Shown piece after piece: positions 50,598 to 58,066 of a stretch of 64,000 nucleotides of DNA. Origin of the DNA: RGIG3102 sp964369975 (GTDB taxonomy: Bacteria; Bacillota; Clostridia; Oscillospirales; Ruminococcaceae); contig CAYJFZ010000003.1 of NCBI GenBank assembly GCA_964369975.1, forward strand, positions 166,269-230,268, given 5' to 3'. The translations under genes were made by a program, and so were the position numbers. A model generated the notes under the pieces. It worked only from the letters and a program-made list of their open reading frames with translations, was not told the origin of the DNA and ran no database searches. Within the stretch, counting starts at the first letter, position 1, and every line of letters starts with the position of its first letter.

Positions 50598-51542
50598 ATG
50601 TCAATGAACACTTCACGCCGTGATTTTTTAAAAAAATCATCAATCTTATTAGGTGGAACTGCAATTTTAGGTTCTGCTACAATGCTTAGCGGATGTACTA
50701 CAACACAAGCAACACAAGAATCAGAAATCCCAGCTCATCCATACCAATACACAGAGCTTGACGCTCTTGCAGCTGAGCCTATCGCTTATGAAGGCTATTA
50801 TGAAGCTGGATGTTGTTATGGCGTTGCAAAAGCAATGTTAGGACAATTACAAGAAACTGTAGGTTTTCCTTACACAGCTATCCCTGTTGATATGTATAAA
50901 ACAGGTAAAGAAGGTTATGCTATAGGCACTATCTGTGGCGCTTTAGCTGGCGCTGTAAACACAATTTCAATGTGTTGCTCAACAGAAGATGCTAATAAAA
51001 TAAATGCAGAATTATTCGCTTGGTACTCAACTACTCCTCTACCATTATACAGACCAGAAGGTTTAAGCGATGTTCAAACTGTTTCAAATTCAGTTAACTG
51101 TCATGAATCAGTAACTTTATTTAAGAAAACTGCTGGCGTTGAGCAAGATGACCCAATTAGAAGAGAGCGTTGTGGCGCTATCAGTGCTGATGTTGCAAGA
51201 AAAGCTGTTGAATTATTAAATATTCACTACGGCTATGCACAACCAGTTGCTACTCCAGAACCAACTGAAATCGTTTTAGCTGAAAACGAATACTTAGGCG
51301 AAGGTGTAGGCTACGAAGGTGGTATCGTAAAAGTTAAAGTAACTATGGATGGCGATAAAATCGCTAAAATAGATGTTTTAGAGCACGCTGATACTCCTGG
51401 TATCTCAGATCCTGCTTATGCTGCTATTCCAGATGCTATAATAAAAGCTCAATCAACTTCTGTTGATGCTATAGCTGATGCTACTGTAAGTAGTAATGGT
51501 ATCATGGCTGCTGTTGCAGATGCACTTTCAAAAATAAAATAA
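50598..51542 (+). CDS. Tat-exported lipoprotein: C_GCAxxG_C_C plus FMN-binding domain
   Basis: This 314-residue protein has a twin-arginine signal (SRRDFLKK, Arg7-Arg8), a hydrophobic core, then a lipobox MLSGC (Cys33). The Cys-rich C_GCAxxG_C_C domain spans about 65-225 (YYEAGCCYGVAKAM, GTICGALAGAVNTISMCCS, NCHESV, ERCGAISADVARKA). A C-terminal FMN_bind domain (about 230-314) ends with IADATVSSNG, where Thr296 fits the canonical SGAT attachment threonine. It would be a membrane-anchored, cofactor-bearing electron carrier outside the cell. tatA and tatC follow directly. No ApbE gene lies in the window. Confidence 0.85.
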   Translation: MSMNTSRRDFLKKSSILLGGTAILGSATMLSGCTTTQATQESEIPAHPYQYTELDALAAEPIAYEGYYEAGCCYGVAKAMLGQLQETVGFPYTAIPVDMYKTGKEGYAIGTICGALAGAVNTISMCCSTEDANKINAELFAWYSTTPLPLYRPEGLSDVQTVSNSVNCHESVTLFKKTAGVEQDDPIRRERCGAISADVARKAVELLNIHYGYAQPVATPEPTEIVLAENEYLGEGVGYEGGIVKVKVTMDGDKIAKIDVLEHADTPGISDPAYAAIPDAIIKAQSTSVDAIADATVSSNGIMAAVADALSKIK

Positions 51543-51570
51543 TTAAACCTCGCAATCAAGGAGAAAACTT

Positions 51571-51789
51571 ATGTTTGGTAGAATAGGAATGCCGGAGTTA
51601 TTATTAACTTTAGCTATCGTTCTTTTAATATTTGGTCCATCAAAACTTCCAGCTTTAGCTAAAAGTTTAGGCCAAGCATTAAATGAATTTAAAAAAGGCT
51701 CAAAAGAAGTAAGCGAAAAGCTTGATGAAATCGTAAAAGAGCCAGTTCAAGAAATTAAGGAAATAGTCGAAGAAGACGAAACTAAATAA
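51571..51789 (+). CDS. tatA: Twin-arginine translocase subunit TatA
   Basis: This 72-residue protein has one N-terminal membrane helix (MPELLLTLAIVLLIFGPSKLP), then the amphipathic helix LAKSLGQALNEFKKGSKE and an acidic tail. It forms the pore-like part of the Tat system that exports folded proteins. It is 28 bases after the Tat-exported protein and two bases before tatC. No TatB is seen, as is usual in Firmicutes. Confidence 0.93.
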   Translation: MFGRIGMPELLLTLAIVLLIFGPSKLPALAKSLGQALNEFKKGSKEVSEKLDEIVKEPVQEIKEIVEEDETK

Positions 51790-51791
51790 TT

Positions 51792-52544
51792 ATGTCAACT
51801 TTTTTAAAGAAAAAGAATGAAGAAACTGATGACAACTCGTTTTTTTCCCACTTAGGTGAATTAAGAAAACGGTTATGGATAGTTTTAGTAGTAAATGTTG
51901 TAATGACAATGCTATTATTTAACTATGCCGATATTGTTATGCAGTACTTATTAGATGTTAACCCAGGAATGGAGCTTGTCTACATATCCCCTTCTGAGTT
52001 GTTATTATCTTACATTCAAATAGCATTTTTGGCTTCTTTAGTTGTCTGTTCACCTATAACGATTTATCAATTTTGGGCTTTTATAGAAAAAGGCTTATAC
52101 CCCAAAGAGAAAATTTATATAGTTATATCTTTATTTTTTGGATTTTTCTGTTTTATTTTCGGTGTATTCTTTTGCTATAATGTAGTGCTACCTATAACGC
52201 TTGAATTTTTTACACGCATAGAAATAAGTGAAGTATCATCTATGATATCTGTGCAATCATATGCAAGCTTTATAAACACTATGCTTTTGTGCTTTGGCGT
52301 AGTTTTTGAAATGCCTGTTTTAGTATTTTTACTTACAAAGCTAAATGTATTAAAACCTGCAGTATTAAAAAAATATCGTGGCCATTTAGTAGTTCTTATA
52401 TTTATAATAGCAGCAGTTATTACTCCTCCAGATGTAATATCTCAAGTTCTATTAGCTGTTCCAATGATATTCTTATTGCAACTAAGCATTTTCATAAGCG
52501 TTATCGTTGATAAGACTAATAAAAAAGAAAAAGTGCAAGAATAA
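51792..52544 (+). CDS. tatC: Twin-arginine translocase subunit TatC
   Basis: This 250-residue protein has six membrane helices. The N-terminal FFSHLGELRKRLW and the FEMPVLVFLLTKLNVL region contain the conserved signal-receptor residues, including a Glu near the third helix. It recognises the RR signal and docks TatA. It starts two bases after tatA with no good separate ribosome site, so it depends on translational coupling. It completes a minimal TatAC pair, followed by a bidirectional terminator. Confidence 0.94.
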   Translation: MSTFLKKKNEETDDNSFFSHLGELRKRLWIVLVVNVVMTMLLFNYADIVMQYLLDVNPGMELVYISPSELLLSYIQIAFLASLVVCSPITIYQFWAFIEKGLYPKEKIYIVISLFFGFFCFIFGVFFCYNVVLPITLEFFTRIEISEVSSMISVQSYASFINTMLLCFGVVFEMPVLVFLLTKLNVLKPAVLKKYRGHLVVLIFIIAAVITPPDVISQVLLAVPMIFLLQLSIFISVIVDKTNKKEKVQE

Positions 52545-52553
52545 TAAATTAAT

Positions 52554-52586
52554 AAAAAAAGACGAAGAATTCTTCGTCTTTTTTGT
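52554..52586. terminator. Bidirectional terminator, tatC / OYE operon
   Basis: A 14-bp stem (AAAAAGACGAAGAA with TTCTTCGTCTTTTT) with A and T runs on both flanks separates convergent genes. Confidence 0.88.
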
Positions 52587-52597
52587 TTTTATATTTT

Positions 52598-53647
52598 TTA
52601 AACACTATTTTTTTGATGTAATAGTCTACCTGCACAAGAAGTTGATTGTTTTCTAAAATAGCATTTTGGACAGTATAAACATCTACCCTCAGCCTTTTCT
52701 TCTTTAACATCGTTTGCCCAGTTTTGATTTACTAAACTCGCCTTACCAATGCATACCATGTCTACATTGCATTGCTCTAAAACTTCTTTTGCTGTTTTGT
52801 GTGAGTTTATACCATTCACACAAAAAACAGGTATATTAACTTGCTTTTTGATTTCGCTTGCTCCATAAATTACATCGCTAAAGGGAAAATCAATAGGTTT
52901 TTCACTATCAGCTTCAAAAGAAAATCCAGAAGAAATATTCAAATAATCAAAACCAATTTTTTCTAAAAGTTTTGCATGATTAATTCCGTCATTTAATGTC
53001 GGCTCAAATGCACCAAGTCTTATACCTACTATAAAGTCACTATTTACATTTTCTCTTATCCCTTTATAAATATTCTTTATAATTAATAATCTATCTTTGC
53101 CATATTCATCACTTCTTTTATTAACTCTACTATTTAAAAACTGTGTTAGTAAGTAATTATGTGCTGCGTGCAATTCAACACCCTTATAGCCTGCCTTTTC
53201 AGCTCTTATAGCGCTATTAATAAAGTTAGTTTCTATTTTTTTTACTTCATCAATTGATAACTCTCTTGCTGTTTTATCTCTTAGAGTATATTCATAAGAA
53301 GATACTGTTTCTTTTAAAGATGACATAACACCAGCATGGTGTATTTGCAAGATAACAGGAGTATTATTATTTATAAAATTTTCTGTTATTTTTTTATGAT
53401 TTACTATATGTTCATCACTAAAAATACCCAGTTGTTCAGGCGCTAATACTCCGTTTTCATCAATGACATTTGCTTCAACGATAACAAGCCCAAAACCACC
53501 TTGAGAATAATTTTTATAATGCTGTATATTTTCATCAGTTACAAAACTTGATTTATCTGAATAATTAAAACAGACCATAGGAGGCACGCAGATACGATTT
53601 TTTATTTCTAAATTTCTTATCTTAAATGTATCAAATAATTTTTTCAT
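52598..53647 (-). CDS. NADH:flavin oxidoreductase (old yellow enzyme family)
   Basis: This 349-residue TIM-barrel flavoprotein binds FMN (KNRICVPPMVCFNYS, ILQIHHAGV, GVELHAAHNYLLTQFLNSRVNKRSDEYGK, IPVFCVNGI). It reduces alpha/beta-unsaturated carbonyls or related compounds. It ends soon after the short Cys cluster CLYCPKCYFRK, so it lacks the iron-sulfur and NADH domains of the long 2,4-dienoyl-CoA reductases. It is last in the DsrE-MarR-flavodoxin-OYE operon, nine bases after the flavodoxin-like gene. Confidence 0.87.
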   Translation of the reverse strand: MKKLFDTFKIRNLEIKNRICVPPMVCFNYSDKSSFVTDENIQHYKNYSQGGFGLVIVEANVIDENGVLAPEQLGIFSDEHIVNHKKITENFINNNTPVILQIHHAGVMSSLKETVSSYEYTLRDKTARELSIDEVKKIETNFINSAIRAEKAGYKGVELHAAHNYLLTQFLNSRVNKRSDEYGKDRLLIIKNIYKGIRENVNSDFIVGIRLGAFEPTLNDGINHAKLLEKIGFDYLNISSGFSFEADSEKPIDFPFSDVIYGASEIKKQVNIPVFCVNGINSHKTAKEVLEQCNVDMVCIGKASLVNQNWANDVKEEKAEGRCLYCPKCYFRKQSTSCAGRLLHQKNSV

Positions 53648-53656
53648 TCTAACTCC

Positions 53657-54298
53657 TTAATTAAATTCTACGCCGTGGCTTATTAATATATCTCTTGCAG
53701 CTTTTATTTCTTTTAGAGTTTCTTCTTGCTCTTGTAACTCTAAAGGCAGATGACATGGTAAAATTTCATCTAATACCCCATGTCTTCCCACAACTGAGCC
53801 AGATAAACAGTCTTTACCAAACCCGCAGGTATAACACTGATTATATTGATTTACTTTAACATTTGCTATTGTTTTCATTTTCGCTGAGGCAAACATTTTT
53901 TCTATATAGTTTATAACAGGGTTTTCATCAGTTTGATTTGTACAAGTAGCTAAGGCCACACCTAATTTATCTTTTAGTAAAAATTCATCTCTGTGTCTAA
54001 AGCAAAATGTTCTTTCTAAAGTAGCATGACCTAATGCGTTTATCATTCCATAATAATTAGGAGCTCCAAAAATTATAACATCTGCTTCTTTCATTTTCTC
54101 GCCTATCTCATTCCAGTCATCTTTTACCTTACATTGATTATCTTTAGCACAGGCAGTACAGCCTATACAGCCGTTTATCCTTTTTTGTGATAGAGAAATA
54201 ATCTCACATTCACTTTTAATATCTTTTAATAGCTCTTTTATACCATTATGTACCATTCTATTTTTTCTTGCGCTCGCACTTATTGCTAATACTTTCAT
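53657..54298 (-). CDS. Flavodoxin-family iron-sulfur flavoprotein (NAD(P)H reductase-like)
   Basis: This 213-residue protein has the flavodoxin-like fold: VLAISASARKNRMVHNGIKELL, a Cys-rich motif CIGCTACAKDNQCKVKDDW that may hold a 4Fe-4S cluster, and ADVIIFGAPNYYG for FMN. A second Cys group is CYTCGFGKDC. It resembles the archaeal/clostridial iron-sulfur flavoprotein (Isf) family. It could pass electrons to the adjacent OYE enzyme, which is inference. Confidence 0.85.
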   Translation of the reverse strand: MKVLAISASARKNRMVHNGIKELLKDIKSECEIISLSQKRINGCIGCTACAKDNQCKVKDDWNEIGEKMKEADVIIFGAPNYYGMINALGHATLERTFCFRHRDEFLLKDKLGVALATCTNQTDENPVINYIEKMFASAKMKTIANVKVNQYNQCYTCGFGKDCLSGSVVGRHGVLDEILPCHLPLELQEQEETLKEIKAARDILISHGVEFN

Positions 54299-54307
54299 TT
54301 TTTCTCC

Positions 54308-54742
54308 TTAAAGTTTTATGAGTAAATTATATAATTCCTCATATTCTTGTGTTGTTAAGTTATCATTTGCTCTTTGTAATAATCTTTTTTCATCTGCATT
54401 TCTGTGTGCATCTTTTCCCTTTTGGGTTATCATTACTTTAACAACTCTTTGATCTTTTAAATTCCTTTGTTTTTTTACTAATCCGTTATCCATTAACTTA
54501 TTTAATGATCTTGAAACATTTGGGCTATCCGAAATCATCTTGTCTTTTATTTGGCTTACTGTTAAGCCATCTTCTACTAAATGTAACTCATGTAAAATAT
54601 CAAGTTGTAAAACAGACAAATCAAACTCTCTTAAAATTTGATTTGTATTTGATTCCATATCCCTTGAAATGCAGAGAATCAAAGCATACACCTTTGTTTT
54701 ATAATCAAAATTAGAATTTATAATAACTTCTTTTTTTGCCAT
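54308..54742 (-). CDS. MarR-family transcriptional regulator
   Basis: This 144-residue winged-helix repressor has LQLDILHELHLVEDGLTVSQIKDKM, then NVSRSLNKLMDNGLVKKQRNLKDQRVVKVMITQKG, the MarR DNA-binding wing. It probably binds the perfect palindrome upstream of its own operon at 55145-55168. The operon flanks suggest it responds to electrophiles or oxidants, though no sensing Cys stands out. It lies nine bases after the DsrE gene and nine before the flavodoxin-like gene. Confidence 0.9.
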   Translation of the reverse strand: MAKKEVIINSNFDYKTKVYALILCISRDMESNTNQILREFDLSVLQLDILHELHLVEDGLTVSQIKDKMISDSPNVSRSLNKLMDNGLVKKQRNLKDQRVVKVMITQKGKDAHRNADEKRLLQRANDNLTTQEYEELYNLLIKL

Positions 54743-54750
54743 AATATCAC

Positions 54751-55086
54751 CTACACTGTAATTAATTTTTCATCTGCTTTTATTAAATCTGTTAAAGGTA
54801 CTCCCATGTATTTTACTTCTATACCAAGACTTAACAGCTTATCGCTAACACCAAAAGAGTCAGCGCAAGACTTACAAGCTAAAATACTAACACCTTCGTC
54901 TTGTGCAGTTTTTATTAAACCTTGTACCATTTCATTTTCAGCAATTAGTTTTGCAGTAGGACCCCAAACTATTATTTCAACTTCATCCCACCAAACAGCC
55001 TTTTTTGAGTTTGTTGCATACATAAAAACCATTTTTTCTGCAACTTGTGGGTTATCATTAACCCATAGTATATTTATTTTTGACAT
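54751..55086 (-). CDS. DsrE-family protein
   Basis: This 111-residue protein has the DsrE/F fold (NILWVNDNPQVAEKMVFMYATNSKKAVWWDEVEIIVWGPTAKLIAENE). A central ACKSCADSFGV carries two cysteines, as in sulfur-relay and sulfide-handling proteins. It is first in the operon. The role could be sulfur trafficking or redox sensing for the neighbouring flavoenzymes; neither is shown by sequence alone. Confidence 0.85.
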   Translation of the reverse strand: MSKINILWVNDNPQVAEKMVFMYATNSKKAVWWDEVEIIVWGPTAKLIAENEMVQGLIKTAQDEGVSILACKSCADSFGVSDKLLSLGIEVKYMGVPLTDLIKADEKLITV

Positions 55087-55114
55087 AAGTAAGCTCCCTT
55101 CTGTTACTACTTTT

Positions 55115-55168
55115 AGTATAGCACATGAAAAGTAATTGTCAAGGAAATATATTCCGCGGAATATATTT
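55115..55168 (-). promoter_or_regulatory. OYE operon promoter with perfect 24-bp palindrome
   Basis: On the minus strand TTGACA (55142-55137), 16 bases and TATACT (55120-55115) with a TGC extension drive the DsrE operon. Two bases upstream of the -35, 55145-55168 is a perfect palindrome centred on CCGCGG with AT-rich arms AAATATATT and its complement. It is the natural operator for the MarR protein encoded in this operon. Confidence 0.8.
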
Positions 55169-55176
55169 TATAAAAT

Positions 55177-55201
55177 AAAAATAGCCACTACAGCTATTTT
55201 T
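55177..55201 (-). terminator. Terminator of the FRG operon
   Basis: A 9-bp stem (AAAAATAGC with GCTATTTTT) and a seven-base loop, followed on the minus strand by T-rich sequence, directly follow the FRG gene. Confidence 0.75.
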
Positions 55202-55208
55202 ATTTTAT

Positions 55209-56009
55209 TTAATCATATAATTCTTCTTCTGCACCTTCGATATAAAGTTTTGATATATATCCACAGATGCTCGCTAAATCAGGCATAACTTTATAAGCGT
55301 TCACTCCCATACCATGCAAATGCTCTAAGAGTTGTTTTCTTATGCTACTGTCTATTCGTATTTCTTCTGTGTTGTTTTTTAATATTTCTAAATGTTCTTT
55401 TTGGTCTAATGTGTAAGGCAGCATAAATACTCCTTGTTGCATAATCAGTCTTAAATTTGAATGAGTAGAGTCTACAAATAAGATTTTTCTTTCATCAATA
55501 ACTTTTTTGAATTTTTCTTTATCATACTTATGAGATGAATTTTTATAAACATCTTCGATAGCATTAATTGAATTCTCGAATTTTTCAGCTAAGGTGCTCG
55601 CTGACATATCATATAAAGATGAAACAACTGGCATAGGCAGTTTTTCAACTATTTGATCTTTTTCGTATTTACTATAAAGTATACTATATTGCCTTCCTTC
55701 TTCCATCGGCTTAAAGATAGAAAAATAAAGGGCAACAAATGGATTATGAGAAAAATCTAATAGTCTTGTTGGCAAGCCATAGTGCTGTGCCTGTGCTACA
55801 AAGCCAAAAAAGTCAGTCGCTTCAATATGGTAAGCTGCATTTTTTTCTAAGTGTTTTAGCATTTCCATTTCTTTGTTTTGCAAGTTAGCCCTTATTATAA
55901 GTGGTATCCTATGCTCTTGCTTTGATACTCCTCTAAAAAGATAACAATCTTCTTTTAATAGCTGGTGTAGTTTCATTATTAACTCGTCTAAGTCTTTATA
56001 TATATACAT
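55209..56009 (-). CDS. FRG-domain protein downstream of a two-component system
   Basis: From the ATG at 56009 (AAGGAG six bases before it) the protein has 266 residues; a longer frame reaching 56060 would overlap the regulator gene. It holds a full FRG domain: DCYLFRGVSK, then FVAQAQHYGLPTRLLDFSHNPFVALYF, then LIMQQGVFMLP. FRG domains are uncharacterised and often occur next to stress or mobile genes. The protein is soluble, with no signal peptide. It ends the operon sensor-kinase-regulator-FRG, suggesting that the FRG protein is the regulated effector. Confidence 0.85.
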   Translation of the reverse strand: MYIYKDLDELIMKLHQLLKEDCYLFRGVSKQEHRIPLIIRANLQNKEMEMLKHLEKNAAYHIEATDFFGFVAQAQHYGLPTRLLDFSHNPFVALYFSIFKPMEEGRQYSILYSKYEKDQIVEKLPMPVVSSLYDMSASTLAEKFENSINAIEDVYKNSSHKYDKEKFKKVIDERKILFVDSTHSNLRLIMQQGVFMLPYTLDQKEHLEILKNNTEEIRIDSSIRKQLLEHLHGMGVNAYKVMPDLASICGYISKLYIEGAEEELYD

Positions 56010-56037
56010 CGCTTTCTCCTTTTTATTTAGGTTTATT

Positions 56038-56652
56038 TTATTTTGCTGATATCCAGCCATTGCCTACTACATAAACAGCAAGCTCCATCGTACTTTTGCA
56101 ATTTGATTTTAAAAGCATATTTTCAATATGTCTTTTAATTGTCCCTTCTGCTACTTTAAGCTTATTTGCTATTTCTTTTCTTGAGTAGGAGTGGCAAATC
56201 AGTCTTAATATTTCAAGTTCTCTATCTGTAAACGGTGATTCACCTACTGCTGTTGGAATTTTAATGTTTTCAGGAAAACTGCCTTCGTTATTTATAACTG
56301 CCCTTATCATTTTTAAGAAAAAATCCATTGCATTAGACTTTGATACAAAGGCATCAGCTTTTACATTTTTAGCTTTGGGTATATACGAAATCTCATCAAA
56401 GCCAGACATCACTATTACTTTTATATCACTAAAAGATTCTTTTAAGGTTTTAGTTAGGATAATTCCGCTATCACTATTTTCCATTGAAATGTCTGTTAGT
56501 ACTACATCCGGTTTTAATTCTTTGCATAATTCTAAGGCTTCTTTTACACCACTTGCACTTCCCACTAAAACCATATCTTCTTCATTTTTAATAACATTAC
56601 TAAAGGAATCTACTACTGATTTATGATCATCAACTATAAATACTCTTATCAT
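56038..56652 (-). CDS. LuxR/NarL-family response regulator
   Basis: This 204-residue protein has a receiver domain (residues 1-120) with the phosphoacceptor Asp54 (VVLTDISM), acidic Asp8-Asp9 and the Lys of FVSKSNA. A LuxR-type DNA-binding domain covers 140-204 (FTDRELEILRLICHSYSRKEIANKLKVAEGTIKRHIENML). It overlaps the preceding kinase by 23 bases, so the two are made together. It probably controls its own operon and other genes; no target site was recognised. Confidence 0.93.
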   Translation of the reverse strand: MIRVFIVDDHKSVVDSFSNVIKNEEDMVLVGSASGVKEALELCKELKPDVVLTDISMENSDSGIILTKTLKESFSDIKVIVMSGFDEISYIPKAKNVKADAFVSKSNAMDFFLKMIRAVINNEGSFPENIKIPTAVGESPFTDRELEILRLICHSYSRKEIANKLKVAEGTIKRHIENMLLKSNCKSTMELAVYVVGNGWISAK

Positions 56653-58066
56653 TTTCTTCCTTTCTATTAATTGTAATAACTAAGCAAAATTCAGGTATCA
56701 CCTCAACTTTTAAGCTACCCCCGTAATTTTCAATGCGGTTTCTTATTCCAAATAAACCTCCGCCCTCAATTAATCCTTTTTTAGGGTTTTGTCCGTTGTT
56801 AGTTATTTCAATTAAATAATTTGCATCAGTTTTATTAATTTTAATAAATAATTTTGTAGCTTTTGCGTGGCGAATAGCATTCGTGCAAGCCTCTCGCAAT
56901 ACAGCGATAAATAAAAAAGCTATTTCATCTTCCTGTGGCATATCATCTAATAATTCAATGGATAAGCCTATCCTTCTATAATAATGATAAATTTCTCCAA
57001 AAAGCTCTTTAGGGTCCCCACCTTGCTTTCTTTTAATTGAATTCATCGCATCTTTTGATAAAGATAGTAAACTTGTATAGTAATCGCCAAGCTCATCTGT
57101 TTTACTAAGTCTTTGTATTGCTGTAAGCCTTTGGCTAAATACATCGTGCACTTGTGAGCGAATACGAATAAACTCTTTTTCCTTTTGAATTTCTTCTATG
57201 TTTTTTGATAATACACTTATCTCTTCGTTTTGTTTTTGGAGTTTTTCTCTTTCTTCTTCTAAGGTATCTAAAGCCCCTATGCTTTCAGTTGCATCAATGG
57301 CTGTAACTTCTATATAAGTATTGTTATTGCTGATAAATTCTTGCTTTGAAAATCTCCAAGCTTCATTCGGTGTGCGAATTAAAATATCTTCATCTATTAA
57401 TTGTGCTTGCACTCCTTGCATACTGCATTTTTCAAGGCTTCTTAATAAGCCTATACCATTTTTTAATTCTTTATTTAAAAACTTAAATATCAACTCTTTC
57501 ATCTTAGAATTGATTAAATAAATATACCCCTCTTTATCATAGTATAAAACACCAGCAGGTAAGGTATCAAGCCCATCTTTAATAGAAAACTCTGTCAATT
57601 CATTTTTCTGCCTTTTTTTCTCTTCTTTTAATAAATAAACTAAACGATACGCAAATATTAAAATAGCTATAGTTAAGTATAAAAAATAGCTTCCATAAAA
57701 AGGACATATCATTAATGGCGAGGATAATATTATTACTAAAACAGCAAAATAATACTCTTTTTGCTTTACTATTTTTGATATTACTATCTGTAAAATAGCA
57801 AAAATAGCTACTACTAAAATAGCTGAGCTTACAAAGGATATATCAAAGTAAGCATACCTTCTACTAATAATAACGCTAACAATTAATAAAGCTAACAGAC
57901 CGATATACACAAGTATAATAAACTCTGTTATTAATACTCTAATTTTTCTTAATCTATAATTTAAAAACAATATACAGGTATAGTAACTTTGAAAAAAGAA
58001 CAATCCGATAAATAAAGAAAATAGTGCTAATAAAATTGTATAACTATAATAAAACATTTCAAACAT
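56630..58066 (-). CDS. Membrane sensor histidine kinase (HisKA_3-like)
   Basis: This 478-residue protein has about six membrane helices in residues 5-150, a PAS-like segment (about 165-270, DTLPAGVLYYDKEGYIYLINSKM), a coiled coil, and the kinase core. The phosphoacceptor is His307 in QVHDVFSQRLTAIQRL, with HATPase motifs REACTNAIRHAKA, ITNNGQ and GGGLFGIRNRIENYGG. This is the usual partner type of LuxR regulators. It overlaps the preceding 798-residue sensor gene by eight bases. Confidence 0.9.
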   Translation of the reverse strand: MFEMFYYSYTILLALFSLFIGLFFFQSYYTCILFLNYRLRKIRVLITEFIILVYIGLLALLIVSVIISRRYAYFDISFVSSAILVVAIFAILQIVISKIVKQKEYYFAVLVIILSSPLMICPFYGSYFLYLTIAILIFAYRLVYLLKEEKKRQKNELTEFSIKDGLDTLPAGVLYYDKEGYIYLINSKMKELIFKFLNKELKNGIGLLRSLEKCSMQGVQAQLIDEDILIRTPNEAWRFSKQEFISNNNTYIEVTAIDATESIGALDTLEEEREKLQKQNEEISVLSKNIEEIQKEKEFIRIRSQVHDVFSQRLTAIQRLSKTDELGDYYTSLLSLSKDAMNSIKRKQGGDPKELFGEIYHYYRRIGLSIELLDDMPQEDEIAFLFIAVLREACTNAIRHAKATKLFIKINKTDANYLIEITNNGQNPKKGLIEGGGLFGIRNRIENYGGSLKVEVIPEFCLVITINRKEENDKSIYS

